A stretch of DNA of 64,000 bases from Symbiodinium microadriaticum (Eukaryota; Sar; Dinophyceae; Suessiales; Symbiodiniaceae): positions 803,116-867,115 of the forward strand of contig LSRX01000077.1 in NCBI GenBank assembly GCA_001939145.1, read 5' to 3'. The notes below the pieces were generated by a model. It had not been told where the DNA came from. It was given only the letters and a program-made list of their open reading frames with translations, and made no database searches. Positions 49,166 through 64,000 of the stretch are shown here, in pieces. Each line of letters starts with the position of its first letter. Within the stretch, counting starts at the first letter, position 1. The position numbers were made by a program, and so were the translations under genes.

Positions 49166-49659
49166 AATATCACCACCTCTACAAGTCGTTATGCTGGTTG
49201 CTAGCCGACGTGCCATGGCCTGCAAAGCAGAAGCCCCTATGTTGCTGTGGTATCTGAGGATTTGCATTTACCCTTCATGGCATGGCCTTTGTCAAAAGTC
49301 GGTGCTGGACAGAGGTCATCAAACCTAGTGTACATGGCACGGATTGCTAGGATTTACAAAGGCGACGAAGGAGAGACGCTGACAGAGCAGTGGACGTAGG
49401 ACATGGATGAAGTTGTGGATACAGTGCTAGAGCAACATATACAATAGATTCAGGATGGGCGAACATGCCTACCACTCCCAAGACTTAAGTTGTACCCTAG
49501 ACCTATGTAACCCCTAAACCTTAGAAAGTAATATAACCCTAACCCATAAACCCTAGTTCCAGAAAGCCGGGGCCAAAGTGGCACCTGTCCAGGCCTGCCG
49601 GCCTGCCTGTGAAGGCTGATATTTGGGTGGTAGAAGCTCTGAAAAACATGTTGTAGAAT

Positions 49660-50241
49660 AGTCCCAAACCCTAAACCCTTTAAAACTGCCACCAAACCCT
49701 AAACCGCTTAAAAAAAGCCCCTAAACCCTAAACCCTCTCAAAACTGCCACCCTGAACCCGTTTACAACTGCCCCCAAACTCTAAACCCATTTAAAACAGA
49801 CCCTGAAGCCTTGAAAACTGCCCCTAAACCCTAAACCCATTTAAACCTGCGCCTGAACCCTTCCACACTGCCTCTAAACCCTAAACCCTTTTACATTTGC
49901 CCCTAAACCCTCAACCCGTTTGAACCTGCCCCTGAATCCTTTTAGAACTGCCCCTAAACCCTAAACCCTTTTTCAACTGCCCCTAAACCCTAAACCCTTT
50001 CTACATCTGCCCCTAAACTCTAAACCCATTTAAACCGGTCCCTGAACCCTTTAAAACTGTCCCTAAACCCTAAACCCTTTTACAGCTGCCCCTAAACCCT
50101 AAACCCACGTAAAACTGCCCCTGAACCCTTTAGAACTGCCCCTAAACCCTTTTACATCTGCCCCTAAACCGTAAATTTAAACCCATTCGAAACTGCCCCT
50201 AAACCCTTCAGAACTGCCCCTAAAGCCTAAACCCTTTTAAA
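49660..50241. repeat. Minisatellite built from CCCTAAA and CTGCCC
   Basis: About 20 units of roughly 25-30 bases, each containing AACTGCCCCTAAACCCTAAA plus CCC(A/T)TTT, form a degenerate tandem array. It shows telomere-like words captured into a larger unit. Confidence 0.9.
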
Positions 50242-50242
50242 G

Positions 50243-50344
50243 AATTTGGAACACCTCTTGCCCTGCCCCTGCCGAAGGCACTTGATGATGACTCGGCCCC
50301 TGGAGGTGGGGCCTCGCTGCCCTGCAATGTATAAAATGCCTCAG
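50243..50344 (+). CDS. Exon, unknown Cys/Met-rich protein
   Basis: Between TTTTAAAG and CAG|GTATGA, 34 codons in phase 0 read NLEHLLPCPCRRHLMMTRPL and EVGPRCPAMYKMPQ. Donor is consensus-like. No family recognised; it is wedged between the minisatellite and another telomere-like tract. Confidence 0.5.
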
Positions 50345-50640
50345 GTATGAGGTTTAGGGTCTAAGGCTCATGGTTTAGGGTTTAGGGTTTAGGTTTTGGG
50401 GCTTAGGGTTTGGGGTTTGGGGTTTAGGGGTTAGAGGAGAGGTTGAGGGTTTAGGGTTTATAGGGGGTAGTTATGGTATTCAAGCAGGGGTTCCAAAGTA
50501 CAGATACGTGATCGATCTATTTGTGTCTACATATATAGATGTATGTATGTGTGTGTATATATATATATGCATATTCTTGTAATACTTTTCTCTAAACATC
50601 GTACTAGTATATATATATATATATATATAAGTATATCTGT
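50345..50640. repeat. TTTAGGG tract and TA microsatellites
   Basis: TTTAGGG units to about 50470, then TATG and TA runs at 50530-50630. Confidence 0.85.
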
Positions 50641-50709
50641 ATAGTAGATTGTGCTCCAAGACCCTACGTTTAAGGTTCCCTAATTAAATCACACACGGAA
50701 CCCATGCAA

Positions 50710-50847
50710 GCCCTAAACCTGTCATCGGGCCGCTCCTCGTGCCTGCCTCTGCAAACCGAAAGCCACATGATGCCGCAAACCTTTCTTCAGTTAGAAGTCC
50801 GGATGAATCTTTGTGTGTTTTGCAGGTTGGTCCATGTTTGTTTACGC
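50710..50847 (+). CDS. Uncertain exon
   Basis: One frame reads PVIGPLLVPASANRKPHDAA and NLSSVRSPDESLCVLQ; another starts MQALNLSSGRSSCLP. A strong AG at 50825 (GTGTGTTTTGCAG) and donor GAG|GTGAGG at 50869 suggest a separate 44-base exon here. Confidence 0.3.
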
Positions 50848-51007
50848 CTTAAGTGCGTCCTTCGTGAGGTGAGGATCATCTTCTTGGGTTTCAATTTTTG
50901 CTATTCTTCGTTGCAGCTCAGGTAAGTATTGCGCAAGGTTCTGGTCTGTAGGGCCTCCACTGCAAACACTGAAACCCTAAACCCCTAAACCCTAAACCTA
51001 GGGCCTA

Positions 51008-63147
<12,140 letters not shown>

Positions 63148-63169
63148 GTGGAGTCGTCGTTTAGGGCCT

Positions 63170-63240
63170 TAGGGGTTTAGGGTTCTATAGGGTTCACAGG
63201 TTTAGTTTAACCCTAAACCTTAAACCCCTAAACCTTAGAC
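63170..63240. repeat. Opposed telomere-like words
   Basis: TTTAGGG words followed by CCCTAAA words. Confidence 0.65.
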
Positions 63241-63396
63241 CTGTCATTTGTAGCTCCCCTGCGTCAATATACGGATGCAGCTTGAGATTCCAAGATCATG
63301 GCCTGCAAGGAAAAGGGGGTTGATGAATCAAGGGTCTGCGCTAGGATTTTGAGTTAGGCTTACTTATGCGTTTTTTGCCGGAGTGCCTTCCCTCAG

Positions 63397-63474
63397 GTAG
63401 AGCGTATGATCCCTGCGGCTCCAAATAAAAATAATAGCCCAGAGCAGCTGCTGTTTGGGGACGACTTTGTCTAG
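63397..63474 (+). CDS. Possible terminal exon
   Basis: After CTTCCCTCAG the frame reads VERMIPAAPNKNNSPEQLLF and GDDFV to TAG at 63472. Good acceptor. It could end the RCC1-like gene but lacks the repeat register. Confidence 0.4.
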   Translation, partial: VERMIPAAPNKNNSPEQLLFGDDFV

Positions 63475-63589
63475 CCTTCGGATACCATTTGCATACTTGG
63501 AGTTTGTACGGGACGTAAAGGACTGGTGGGTCGCATTCGGGACTGATGATGCCTATTATAGATGCTTAAAGTTTTCGGAAGGCGGGGAA

Positions 63590-63945
63590 CCCTAAACCCT
63601 AAACCCTAAACCCTAAGCCCTAAACCCTAAACCCTAAACCCTAAACCTGGGGGGCAGAGTTTCGGGAGCCAGGGCCTCCCTGTTCGGGAAGGCCTGGGAT
63701 TCTGGAGTAGGGCCTTCAGGGTCTAGGGGGTTTAGGGTTTAGGGCCTGTTTAGGGAGTTTAGGGTTTAGGGGGTTGAGGGTAGGTGGATACAGGCTCATA
63801 GGCCTAACTGACGCGAAATACTATAAAACTCTTCACCATGCCGACACCCCCAATGCTAAATCTCAGTGGTTTAGGGTTCAGGGTTCAGGCTTTAGGGTTT
63901 AGAATTTAGGGTTCAGGATTTAGAGTTTAGGGTTTAGGGGTGCTG
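63590..63945. repeat. Telomere-like tracts at the right edge
   Basis: CCCTAAA units at 63590-63650, TTTAGGG units at 63725-63785 and 63865-63940. Confidence 0.88.
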
Positions 63946-64000
63946 GCCTCCTACATGGTGACCAATTCTTCCAAGCCGGCGCTCTGAGCGCGGAATCCTT

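Overview
The window is nuclear DNA of a dinoflagellate, most likely from the Symbiodinium-like lineages. The evidence is dispersed arrays of the TTTAGGG/CCCTAAA telomere unit, many very short exons with AG|G boundaries including apparent GC-AG and GA-AG introns, families characteristic of these algae (ubiquitin-like plus RCC1-like repeat proteins, ankyrin and EF-hand fragments), and dense short inverted-repeat elements. Genus cannot be fixed from the window. There is one assembly gap (31169-31758) and single unknown bases at 22102, 57257 and 59666, two of them inside or between simple repeats.

Layout. 1-19 kb: scattered short plus-strand exons (ankyrin repeats at about 2.0, 4.3, 5.8, 6.25, 16.6 and 17.65 kb; a chain of exons of unknown function at 9.8-13.2 kb ending in an EF-hand-like exon) separated by telomere-like tracts, AT-rich microsatellites and MITEs. 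19.7-20.7 kb: a coding-looking, frame-broken block with a catalytic-loop signature like that of eukaryotic RNA-dependent RNA polymerases. 21.8-22.5 kb: a long GA-rich array. 23.6-42 kb: isolated exons, four MITE families, telomere-like DNA and the gap. 42344-48582: one well preserved tyrosine-recombinase retrotransposon with split direct repeats, carrying a membrane-protein ORF, a gag-like ORF, reverse transcriptase-RNase H, a tyrosine recombinase in an overlapping frame, and a cytosine-C5-methyltransferase-like domain. 48.7-50.4 kb: exons of unknown genes and a telomere-derived minisatellite. 51.0-63.1 kb: a gene whose first exon encodes a ubiquitin-like segment and whose later exons encode nine RCC1-like units in an exact 41-residue register, cut by introns at recurrent positions.

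How it fits together. Genes are all on the plus strand as far as can be supported, consistent with unidirectional gene clusters in dinoflagellates. Introns and spacers are built largely from three materials: telomere-like repeats, MITEs of six families (A to F, named here) and microsatellites. Some MITE ends and telomere-like tracts directly supply the AG of splice acceptors. The retrotransposon lies inside a MITE-C copy, giving a relative order of insertion.

Limits. Exon calls rest on open frame, composition and splice-like borders read by eye; except for the RCC1-like gene and the retrotransposon they are tentative, and where two frames are open this is stated.
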